64,000 nucleotides of DNA from Epiperipatus broadwayi (lineage: Eukaryota; Onychophora; Udeonychophora; Euonychophora; Peripatidae), in NCBI GenBank assembly GCA_028023455.1, contig JAQFVV010006208.1, forward strand, positions 6,866,963-6,930,962, written 5' to 3'. Shown one piece after another: positions 34,019 to 43,580 of this stretch. The notes under the pieces are model-generated. The model saw only the letters and a list, made by a program, of their open reading frames with translations. It searched no databases and had not been told where the DNA came from. Position numbers and translations under genes: made by a program. How positions within the stretch are numbered: position 1 is the first letter of the stretch; every line of letters begins with the position of its first letter.

Positions 34019-34321
34019 TATACTCATAATTATGGAAATCGCTATGAGTGAACAGGATTAAGATACTTCCCAGGTAAATTTTATAAAATTTATAGAGCAA
34101 TAGAAAATATAAAAAGACTACATCAACAAGACATTAATCCAGAAGTGTTGCCTTGTGAGAGTTTGTATATCCACTGTCACTTCATAGTTTGACAATTTTA
34201 ATATATATATACATGTAAATTTCTGATATACGTTACACAATATATATATATTTATTGACGCTGCTAATATTAAATATTCTGTAATGTTACTGCACATAGC
34301 TAAATCATTATATATATATAT

Positions 34322-35938
34322 TGTGCCAAGGCCAAATTGGCACATGTATATAAAATAATTTTGTCTAAAAAAAATTATTAAAATCTTTCGTAAAAGAGTT
34401 TGAAATAAAAGTTGGAAAATAATTGATTAAAAGTGGGAAGGGGGTTTTCTTTAGAAAGTAAACTAAAAGTGTTATAAAAGGAAGTAAAGGTTTTCTTAAT
34501 TAGTATTCGTAAAAATAAATAATTTAAAGTTTAAAAAATATAAATCTTTTTTCATTCGAGCTTATTATAATAAATTATATATGTGCATGCGAGTGTAAAT
34601 AAATGTATGCGTGTTAGAATAATATTAAAAAAATATATAAATGAAAGGTAGAAAGAAATTATATTTGGAAAACACAGCGATGGCTATTAAGTTAAATAAC
34701 GATTTAAAAAAACCACACCAGCGGTGGGCTACTAATTAAAGATATAAAAACAACATGTTTATGAAAGCTACTACTAATTAAACAATCTTCAAAAACACGT
34801 TGTCAAAGGATTAGGGATTTCGACAACACATATTTGCCAGAGGATATTAAAACAAAAACACTTTGCATATATAAATAGCCAGATTTTTATCGGACGTCAG
34901 TGCAGCCTAGTTTCAGTGTCAGTCTTGTTTCAGTTCAGATAACAGTGCAGTTTATATTATGTATCCAGAAACAGAAATGCAGCAGTGAGCAGCTTTTGGG
35001 AATATACGCTTCTTACTTCAGCCCTTTAGTCCAACAAGATCATCAAAACCTGCCCGTGAAATAATGTCTGCATAACAGCTCAGAAATCCTCCGCAAATGT
35101 TCAACTGTCTCCAAGAATAAAACCAACGGATTAGCATCAAATCTCCTCAAGAAACGTCAAATCTAACCGGTTAGATATATTCCGTCAGAAGCAGCCAACA
35201 ACAAGCAATATCCACATTCCAAAAATCCTAGGTAAAACATTTTATTATTCTCATTTATATATAGTAGCCACCGCTGTAATTCGGAAATCCTACAGAGGCA
35301 AGTAATTGGAACTCTTAAGCATGCATAAAATGAACTATTGATGTGCATGTTTGTGAATGTGAGATAATTTATCGATGTCAAATATTATTTATGCTTTTCA
35401 TAAGATATATATTATAATGTGTTAATTTAAAATGTGCGTGTGTTATATTAGTTAAAAAAATTATAAAGATGTTTAAATTTAGTAAATTAATGTTAGTTAA
35501 TAAATTGTCTTTAAAATTGAACTTTATTTGTCGGTCAATTCTTTTTATCAATTTCTTTTTATCCATCTCTTGTGACCAATTCTTTTTTCTATATTTTATT
35601 ATTGATTAAAATTAGACTGGGCTAGTTTTGGGATTATTTCGAGCACTGGATTATGGGCCTACTGACCAAATACGTTAGTCTGAGACTAACTGGCGCCCGG
35701 AGTTTACTCCGAAACAAATAAAGTGTTTGGATAGTAGGGGTTTGAATCTAGCAGCCGAGGTGGGCCATTATTGATAGTTAAAGCTATCAATAATATTTCC
35801 TACTTTGCTCGAACGTGCCGGTTCGTTCACGTAACATTTATAGGTAAACAAAATTGTAAATGTATTATGGAGAAGTTTGAAACCAGCCAAAACTTATATA
35901 CGTGTAAGTAAGTGGTTTCAGCGGAGTGATACGGCACA
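34322..35938 (+). mobile_element. solo LTR-like insertion, 1617 bp
   Basis: The insert starts TGTGCC and ends GGCACA, perfect 6-bp inverted ends of the TG...CA type. It is flanked by ATAT on both sides within a TA tract. Module copies 1 and 3 lack it at the equivalent site (…TATATATATGATATGTAAATC). It contains a TATA box (TATATAAATAG, 34868-34878) with an initiator-like TCAGT 30 bp downstream, as in an LTR promoter. There is no coding sequence. TGGCGCCCGG at 35691 resembles a primer-binding site but lies inside the element, so it is probably coincidental. Confidence 0.75.
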
Positions 35939-36099
35939 ATATATATATGTAAATCTTTATTTATAGTAGTAACACTGAATAAGTAAGAAATGTTTTAATA
36001 TTTGCGATTACAAATTATTATTGTTGTTGATCTTCACAAACGGTATTAATACTTTTTAATTAAACTAAAAATATTATTTTGATATTTTAAAACATTTAG

Positions 36100-36378
36100 T
36101 TTATCCATCGCTGACAGTAGAAACCGATAAAATTGAACTTCCTGCAGGAGAAACATTAAAATTAACAGTAACATACAATGGTGAACCAGAACCAGAAATA
36201 ACATGGTTTTTGAATGATCAGCCGCTTGAGGAATCACCAAGAATAAAAATAGTACAAAATGACAATATTGCCGGTATTGAAGTCAAATGTGTTGAAAATA
36301 TAGATGGTGGTGTTTACAAAGTTAGAGCTAAAAACCCATTGGGAACCATAAAAGTTCCTATTACAGTCAAAATCTTAG
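36100..36378 (+). CDS. Ig I-set exon, tandem module copy 2
   Basis: This 279-nt exon has acceptor ATTTAG ending at 36099 and donor GT at 36379; phase 1 on both sides. The protein matches copy 1 except for three changes: Asp to Asn in VQNDNIAG, Ser to Leu in KNPLGT, and Glu to Lys in IKVPITV. It keeps the EPEPEITW C strand and the DGGVYKVRAKN F strand and likewise lacks the disulfide cysteines. The 5' flank of about 40 bp (ATTTTGATATTTTAAAACAT) is almost identical to the other copies. Of the four young Ig copies it has the most amino-acid changes along with copy 4, including loss of one acidic and gain of one basic residue. Confidence 0.95.
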
Positions 36379-36748
36379 GTAACATGAATTAATTTAGTTT
36401 TCAGAGTTGGTTTATTAAATTAAAATACACAGTATAACATTAAAACATTATAAATAGAAACTGCATGAATAAACAGGATTAAAAATATTATTCTGATTGT
36501 TATAACATGAATTGATTTGATTTTCAGAGTTGATTTGTTAAACTAAAATACACAGTAGAAACATTAGAATTTTATAAATAGAAACTGCATGAATAAAACA
36601 AGATTAAAAATAAGTTTTTATTTTGTGTTTAATTTGACTAACTTGTTGAATTATGTTCGATTTTTTTAATTAAAAAAGCATCTTTTAGACAAGTATTAAC
36701 ATCAAACATAACTTGCATTTATAAAAACAATTATTTGTTACACTTCAG
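36379..36748 (+). repeat. intronic tandem repeat between Ig and Fn3 exons (two units)
   Basis: The unit begins ATGAATTxATTT with TTTTCAGAGTTG, then GTTAAAxTAAAATACACAGTA and AATAGAAACTGCATGAATAA. Two units are present here, one in the 29.9-kb intron, three at 41.4 kb and two at 58.4 kb. Confidence 0.8.
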
Positions 36749-37048
36749 ATGTTCCATCCACACCCCGTAACTTACAAATAACTGAAATAACTGGTGACGC
36801 AGTGACTATACGCTGGGAACCTCCTGCAGATAATGGAGGCCGAGAAGTCACAGAATACACAGTAGAAAAAAGAAATGTCGAACGTAATATTTGGCAGAAA
36901 ATTACTACCACTGAAGATTGCACTTACACTATACCCAATCTTGTCGAGGAGAATGAATATGAATTTAAGGTGTCAGCTATTAATGAATTTGGAACCAGTG
37001 AACCCGCAGTTGTGGGTCCTGTGTTAATTCAACCTACTAAAGCTGGTG
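36749..37048 (+). CDS. Fn3 exon, tandem module copy 2
   Basis: This 300-nt exon has acceptor TTCAG ending at 36748 and donor GGTAAGA at 37049; phase 1 on both sides. It is nearly identical to the other young Fn3 exons. Differences from copy 1 include Val to Ile in WQKITTTED, Arg to Lys in YEFKVSAIN and Ser to Thr in EFGTSEP. The DNGG turn, YTVEKRN, and SEPAVVGPVLIQPTKAG are intact. The preceding intron is 370 bp, longer than in copy 1 because an about 111-bp intronic segment is duplicated. Confidence 0.95.
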
Positions 37049-39248
37049 GTAAGAATTGCGCATTGATAATTTACATTCACATTATATTTTGTGTTTGTGC
37101 GTAATATATGTATATTACTTGACTTGAATAGTAATGTATTAAGTTATTAACATGAAATTAATATATATTATTTTAATAATTCAATATTTCTAGCATGTTC
37201 ATAAATTATTTGACTTTGATTATAAAGGAATAATTTATTGAAAGAATTTGACTTACCCTTTAGATAAATTTATACATAAGTACTTCAGGGCTTTTATTTT
37301 GTAAGCCTAAATTTTATAGCTATAATATGAGCACTTTTTGACATGAGTAAAATTTATAAAAATATTTCAACTCTTTTCATATGTGGTATAGCTCATTCAC
37401 ATCATGTTCTTTAATGCAGAAGTTTTACTTTCAAACATTGTCAGCTCTTGGTGAGTTGATGTTTTATTTTTTTTGGACATTTTTCAGTATTTGGAATAAT
37501 CCTGGACATGAAGGTTGATTATGGATATTAAAAGTGTATGAGGATGATATTACATATTTAATATGTTCTTCCTATCATTTTTTTTAACTATTGGATCTGT
37601 GACCTTAATGAGCGAAGGATTAACACTAACCCTTACCCTAACCTAACCCTAATTTATAATACATTTATTGCTATGGTTTAAAGTCCGCAGGCATTTGTAA
37701 TTGATTAATTGAATTTTTTTTTTTTAATATCCATAATCAATCTTGGTGTGTGGATTATCTGTAAGTACCCATTTTTCTTCATTAAACCACCAACACATTT
37801 TTACTTTGTTATGTAGATTAATAGGAATAAAAAGGAAGTCAAACCGTAATGGTGGAACATCATACTGCAGCGCCATCTATAGGTTTTGTTAAAAAAACTG
37901 CAGTTTTTGTTTAGTTTGAATTATTTTCAATATTTCTACAACTAATAAAATTTTTATTTTAAATTAATACATTCATATTTTTATGGAAAAACTATTAAAT
38001 AGAAAACATAAGAAATATACATATATGCTTACAATGTAATGTTAATTTTTAAATATTTTCAGAAAAGTTATGAAATTTTATTTTTGCTCCTAAATTTGTA
38101 AATTGCACATATTTTAGATTTATTTTGTGATAGAGATTTTTGTGTTTTACTTCATTTATTTAATTTATTTAGTAATTTGAAAATTATATTCTCATGTCAT
38201 TGTTTGGAAAGAGAACTAAATTCTCTAATTAGCTATTAAGAAAGTAAGCCAGCTTTTATATATTTATATATAATTAAAATAGAATATATGTGTAACATAA
38301 CGTAATAAAGATAACATTTATTGTATTTGTGTGTGTGTAATAATGTAGAAAATATATATTTACGTTACACTTATAAAGCTATGAAGAATGTAAAACGGGC
38401 AGAAATAACTATGCAATAAAGATGTAGTTTGATAATTAGCAGACTGTTATGGCTTTATGTAAAATATCTTTTGCTCATTTTGATAATAATCTATTTGATG
38501 CTATTTGAACTCATGATTCACGACTAGGAGAATTAAGTAAATTGATTGTATCTGGATAACTCACATCGGAAACATAGCAGATTGGCCCAGTTGGTAAAAT
38601 TGTTTTGCTGGGTATTATCTATGCTGCAAGTTAGTATTTGCAAATTTGATACTAAAAATCCACAAGATTGCCTTTGTATGTAAGATGGACAGAAAAAGAT
38701 TTCTTGCCAATAAGGTAGACAGTTCACTGTTTCACTGGTCAGAGAGTCATCAAAATCACGAACAGATTATATGAACAAGAAAAACAGAAAAGCTGAGATA
38801 GTAATGAACTTAGCTATTTTTTCAATCTTCAATCATTTATATATGTCATTCAGGTCAATTTTAGAAACAGACAGCAGGCAAAGAGCAAGAGAAAATAGAG
38901 ACTTTGAAGCAGTACTACCAGATGTGATAAAACCCTGCCTCTGCGACTGTTTTCTAAAGATGGTTGCCAAATAATTATTGTGGGGAATGATCAATAACTA
39001 ATCAAGACATTACCTGTCAGCCATTAACAATTTATTCTACCATGAAACTATTAAACTAAGGATAGCTCAAGAATTAGTCCTTTAGCGGGCCAAAAAGTGT
39101 AAAAACTTTGTGACAGATGTCTCACAAGCATCATTCTTCAAAATTGTAAGCTCAAGTACTGATTCTTATTCAGTTGCCTATCTTAACATAAAGTAATAGA
39201 AATGAGGTAATGAGTTGGGAAAAGAAAAATTACAACTCTAAAAGTAAA

Positions 39249-39448
39249 ACCATTAAACATCACATGATGATCACTATCTCTTACGCTGGCACATAATTAT
39301 TATTAAACAGGCAAAACTCTCCATACAGTAGTGCCACCCTCTGCCAACCAGAGTAATCAATGGATGCCAGAAGGTTGTGCATAAAATCTCCTACTGCCTA
39401 CTCATCCAATATCCCCAGACTAGTTTCTGGCTTGTGGCCTTCATCAGT
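39249..39448 (-). mobile_element. HH-2 insertion truncated at its ribozyme
   Basis: Copies 1 and 2 read AAAAGTACAAAG across the site. Here that is split by 200 bp running from TTTAATGG-type terminal sequence to GGCCTTCATCAGT. In minus orientation the insert begins exactly at ACTGATGAAGG, the core of the hammerhead, and runs to the HH-2 3' end. CUGAUGA, GAAA, ACUAGU and C17 are present but the 5' half of stem I is gone. The flanks share only (A)GTA. Confidence 0.7.
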
Positions 39449-39973
39449 ACAAAGCACAGATTTAGTTTTACGATATTCATTTTTTTTAGCCATTGCTGAT
39501 TACTTTCTGCATACCTTTGAACAGTCCAGCATGTATTCCATGAATACACATGACATCAGTTAGGAACTGATGAACTAGATGATATCATGTGCATTCGTTT
39601 CCATCTGATGTAACCTGAATAATAGTATTATAGAAATTAGGGATTTAATAAGCAACACTATCATGATATAAAGGAGGCTCATTGATAATAATGAAATTAT
39701 TCAAATGTTAATGTGAAGTCTCCATATCCAGATAGAAAGGTAGTCTCTCATTAATTTGTATATTCGTTTTTGTAGGTCATTAGTGTGCATCATAAGGTCC
39801 CATCTCATTTGTCCGTTTATTTCTTTTAATTTTGGCACTGCTGATGTGAGAGATCAAACTATCCCTTTTAGTTGTTGAATATGTTGTTTGGTTTTGCTTG
39901 TTAATAAATATTCATAGTATTTATTTGGTCTACTTACTAATAACTTCGTTAATTGATTTACATGTTGATAAAA

Positions 39974-40520
39974 TTGTTATATTTTTATTTACCATTGTCA
40001 AACTCACTCCACTCACAACTTCGACACCATCCACCTCAGATAAATACAATAATGATTATTACTAATCATTTTCTAAACTAGAGATTATCTCTAGCACAGA
40101 TATATACTTTAAACCGCAGTTAATGATTAATATATCTGATTTTTTTAATTTTAAACATACACATGGAATTATTCACCTTTCTATTAACCTTTAACTGTGG
40201 TTTAAAGTGTATATCTGTGCTAGAGATAATCTCTAGTTTAGAAAATGATTTGTAATAATCATTATTGTGTTTATCTGAGGTGGATAGCATGAAAGTTGTA
40301 AGTGGAGTGAGTTTGACAATCGTTAAATAAAAATGTAGCAATTTACTAATATAAATATTCTTCATATAATAGAGATATATATGGGAGATAATGACCTGGG
40401 CCAACTCATGAGTGCTGCTTCAGCATGAAATGCATCTTGGGGCTTATTTTCTTATTGTATCTTTATTTATATGAATTTAAAAAGAATGGGGAAGTATGGA
40501 GGTTGTTTAATATATCTATA
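39974..40520. mobile_element. composite foldback plus HH-1 relic, 12-bp flanking repeats
   Basis: The module sequence ATGTT(G/A)ATAAAA occurs at 39962-39973 and 40521-40532 around a 547-bp insert missing from copies 1 and 2. The insert holds an about 130-bp-arm foldback (39975-40108 with 40193-40340, sharing CTAGAGATTATCTCTAG-type sequence). A plus-strand HH-1 ribozyme relic follows. Confidence 0.75.
40397..40444 (+). ncRNA. hammerhead relic, HH-1 family (G5 changed)
   Basis: Stem I CCAA/UUGG, stem II GUGCU/AGCAU, GAAA (40427-40430), palindromic stem III AUGCAU and cleavage base C17 (40436) are all intact. The core box is CUCAUGA (40405-40411) instead of CUGAUGA. G5 is invariant in active hammerheads, so this copy is expected to be dead. 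Confidence 0.7.
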
Positions 40521-41125
40521 ATGTTAATAAAAGTATCTATTTGATTTGGTTATAATAAATATCAAAGGGTTTAGAATGTTTTATAAACTTTGATGCTACC
40601 AACATGTGAGAAGTGTAACTGTAATTAGAATGGGTAGAGTATTATATTTGTTTAGGAACAATATGAGGGAACAGGATTAGGACACTTCCCATGTAACTAT
40701 ATAAATCTTATAGATTTATATAGTAGCAGAATATATAACAAGGTCACATCAACAAGTCATTAATACAGAAGTGCTACCTGGTGAGAGTTTGTATATCCAC
40801 CGTCACTTTGTAAGTTGATTATTGTAATATATATATATATACATATAAATTTCTGATATATCTTATACACACACAATGTACAATATATAAATTGATATTA
40901 CTAATATACTTATTAAATATTCTGTATTCATACTACACATAGATAAATCACCATTTTATATATATAAGATATATGTAAATCTTTATTTATAGTAGTAGCA
41001 CTGAATAAGTGAGAAATGTTTTAATATTTGCGATTACAAATTATTATTGTTGTTGATCTTCACAAACAGTATTAATACTTTTTAATTAAACTAAAAATAT
41101 TATTTGGATATTTTAAAACATTTAG

Positions 41126-41404
41126 TTTATCCATCGCTGACAGTAGAAACCGATAAAATTGAACTTCCTGCAGGAGAAACATTAAAATTAACAGTAACAT
41201 ACAATGGTGAACCAGAACCAGAAATAACATGGTTTTTGAATGATCAGCCGCTTGAGGAATCACCGAGAATAAAAATAGTACAAGATGACAATATTGCCGG
41301 TATTGAAGTCAAATGTGTTGAAAATATAGATGGTGGTGTTTACAAAGTTAGAGCTAAAAACCCATCGGGAACCATAGAAGTTCCTATTACAGTCAAAATC
41401 TTAG
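41126..41404 (+). CDS. Ig I-set exon, tandem module copy 3
   Basis: This 279-nt exon has acceptor ATTTAG ending at 41125 and donor GT at 41405; phase 1 on both sides. The encoded domain (YPSLTVETDKIELPAGETLK through IEVPITVKIL) is amino-acid identical to module copy 1. An open frame extends upstream into the intron, but homology with the other copies and the AG at 41124-41125 fix the exon start. It has the Ig I-set fold signature with C-strand Trp and F-strand Tyr, no disulfide pair. The near identity to copy 1, with the more distinct copy 2 between them, suggests gene conversion or strong constraint. Confidence 0.95.
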
Positions 41405-41899
41405 GTAACATGAATTAATTTAGTTTCAGAGTGGGTTTGTTAAATTAGAATACACAGTAGAATCATTAAAACATTATAAATAGAAACTGCATGAATAAAA
41501 CAGAATTAAAAATTAAGTTATTTTGATTACTATAACATGAATTGATTTGATTTTCAGAGTTGATTTGTTAAATTAAAATACACAGTAGAAGCATTAAAAC
41601 ATTATAAATAGAAATTGCATGAATAAAACAGGATTAAAAATGTTATTTTGATTATTATAATATGAATTGATTTGATTTTCAGAGTTGATTTGTTAAACTA
41701 AAATACATAGTAGAAGCATTAGAGTTTTATAAATAGAAACTGCATGAATAACACAGGATTAAATATAAGTTTGTGTTATGTTTTACTAACTTGTTAAATT
41801 ATATTAGATTTTTTTTTTTTTAAAGAACATCTTTTAGACATAAATTAACATCAAACATAACTTTTGCATTTATAAAAACAATCATTTGTTACACTTCAG
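41405..41899 (+). repeat. intronic tandem repeat between Ig and Fn3 exons (three units)
   Basis: Three copies of the about 115-bp unit (near 41410, 41530 and 41655) carry the repeated words TTTTCAGAGTTGATTTGTTA and AATAGAAACTGCATGAATAA. This makes the intron 495 bp, the longest of the set. Confidence 0.8.
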
Positions 41900-42199
41900 A
41901 TGTTCCATCCACACCCCGTAATTTACAAGTAACAGAAATAACTGATGACGCAGTGACTATACGCTGGGAGCCTCCTGCAGATAATGGAGGTAGGGAAGTC
42001 ACAGAATACACAGTAGAAAAAAGAAATGTTGAACGTAATATTTGGCAGAAAGTTACTACCACTGAAGATTGCACTTACACTATACCCAATCTTGTCGAGG
42101 AGAATGAATATGAATTTAAGGTGTCGGCCATTAATGAATTTGGATCCAGTGAACCAGCAGTTGTGGGTCCTGTGTTAATTCAACCTATTAAAGCTGGTG
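41900..42199 (+). CDS. Fn3 exon, tandem module copy 3
   Basis: This 300-nt exon has acceptor TTCAG ending at 41899 and donor GGTAAGA at 42200; phase 1 on both sides. The Fn3 domain is like copy 1 with Ile to Val in NLQVTEI, Gly to Asp in ITDDAVT, Arg to Lys in EYEFKVSAIN and Thr to Ile in QPIKAG. Core motifs RWEPPADNGGREVTEYTVEK and EFGSSEPAVVGP are unchanged. The next coding exon is 16 kb downstream, across the largest repeat-filled intron of the window. Confidence 0.95.
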
Positions 42200-43580
42200 G
42201 TAAGAATAGTACATTGATAATTTACATTAACATTACATTTTATTAAATCACTGTGTGTTTGTCAACTTGAATAATAGGGTGTTAAGTTATTAAAATGATA
42301 TTAATATATATTATTTTAATAATTTAATATATATAGCATGTTCACAAATTATTTAACTCTGATTATAGAATAATAATTTATTTAAAGAATTTGACTTACC
42401 TTTTAGATAAATTTATACATAATTACTTCAGGGCTTCTATTTTGTAAGCAGAAAATTTACAGAGATATAATATGAGCGCTGTTTGACATGAGAAAAATTT
42501 ATAAAAATATTCCAACTCTCTTCATATATGGTATAGCATGTTCACATCATTTATGCAAATGCAGAAATAAAGTTTTGCTTTCAAACATTATTAGCTCTTG
42601 GTGAGTTGACGACTTATTTTTGGACAGTTTTCGGTATTTGTGAATATTCCTGGACACGAAGGTTGATTACAGATATTAAAATTGTATGAGAAGAATATTA
42701 TGTATTTACTATGAACTTCCAGTCATTTTATTTAAATACTGCAACTGACCTTAATGAGTGAAAGATTGACATTAACCCTTACCTTAACCTAACACTAATC
42801 CTAATTTATAATACATTTATTGCTATGTTTTAAAGTTAGCAGGCATTTGTAATTGACTAATTGAATGTTTTTTTAACATCCGTAATCAACCTTGGTCTCT
42901 GGGTTTATCTGTAAGTATGCATTTTTCATCATTAAACCATCAACACATTTTAACCGTTTTATGTAGATTAATAGGAATAAAAGGGAAATTCAAACTGTAG
43001 TGGTGAAAAATCTTTACTGCAATGCCATCTATTGATTTTTCTTTAAAAAAAAAAGATTTTTTTTAGTAATAGTTCTTTTCAATACTGCTATAAATCATAA
43101 ATTCATTTTTATTTTGAATTAATATACACCTGGATTTCTTTTTGTGTGTATTTTTTTAATGCGATTTTGAAGTTAGCTATTAGGAAAGTAAACAGCATTT
43201 ATATATTTGTATAAATATAATTAAAGTAGAATACATATATATAATAGCAATAAAAATAATAAATACAATGGTAATTAACTATTATGTGGTCTCAATCCAT
43301 AATAAATTTACAAGATATCCATTTACATTAGACTTATAAAGCTATGAAGAATGTAAATCATGCAGAAATAATTATGCAATAAAGATATGGTTTGATAATT
43401 AGCAGGTTATTTAAGGAATTTTGTAATTAGTGAAAGTGGGCAAACCAGTCTACATATGGTTGTGTTGAAACTATATACAATTATATTTTATACTGGAATG
43501 TTCGACACTTTAATATTCCATTATAACAACAGGAGCAAGGGGGTGCCTATAGCCAAAGGAATGCCACTTCAGATCCGAAT

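Larger units (their letters stand above)
32845..39198 (+). repeat. tandem exon-pair module, copy 2
   Basis: This copy has the same order of landmarks as copy 1. It is lengthened to 6354 bp by an HH-2 insertion (33582-34018) and a solo-LTR-like insertion (34322-35938). Subtracting both leaves about 4.3 kb. Confidence 0.85.
39199..43580 (+). repeat. tandem exon-pair module, copy 3
   Basis: Landmarks are as in copies 1 and 2. Homology fades near 43580 after AGGAGCAAGGGGG, before the segment with the 130-codon frame. It carries its own two insertions (39249-39448 and 39974-40520). Confidence 0.8.

Noticed and set aside
35691-35700. TGGCGCCCGG as a retrotransposon primer-binding site
   Set aside because: It lies inside an insert whose outer ends, fixed by empty-site comparison, are TGTGCC and GGCACA, so it is not immediately after an LTR.
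37620-37660. Telomere-like CCTAA words (ACCCTAACCTAACCCTAA)
   Set aside because: Very short and imperfect; the sister modules show only decayed equivalents. Not evidence of an interstitial telomere.
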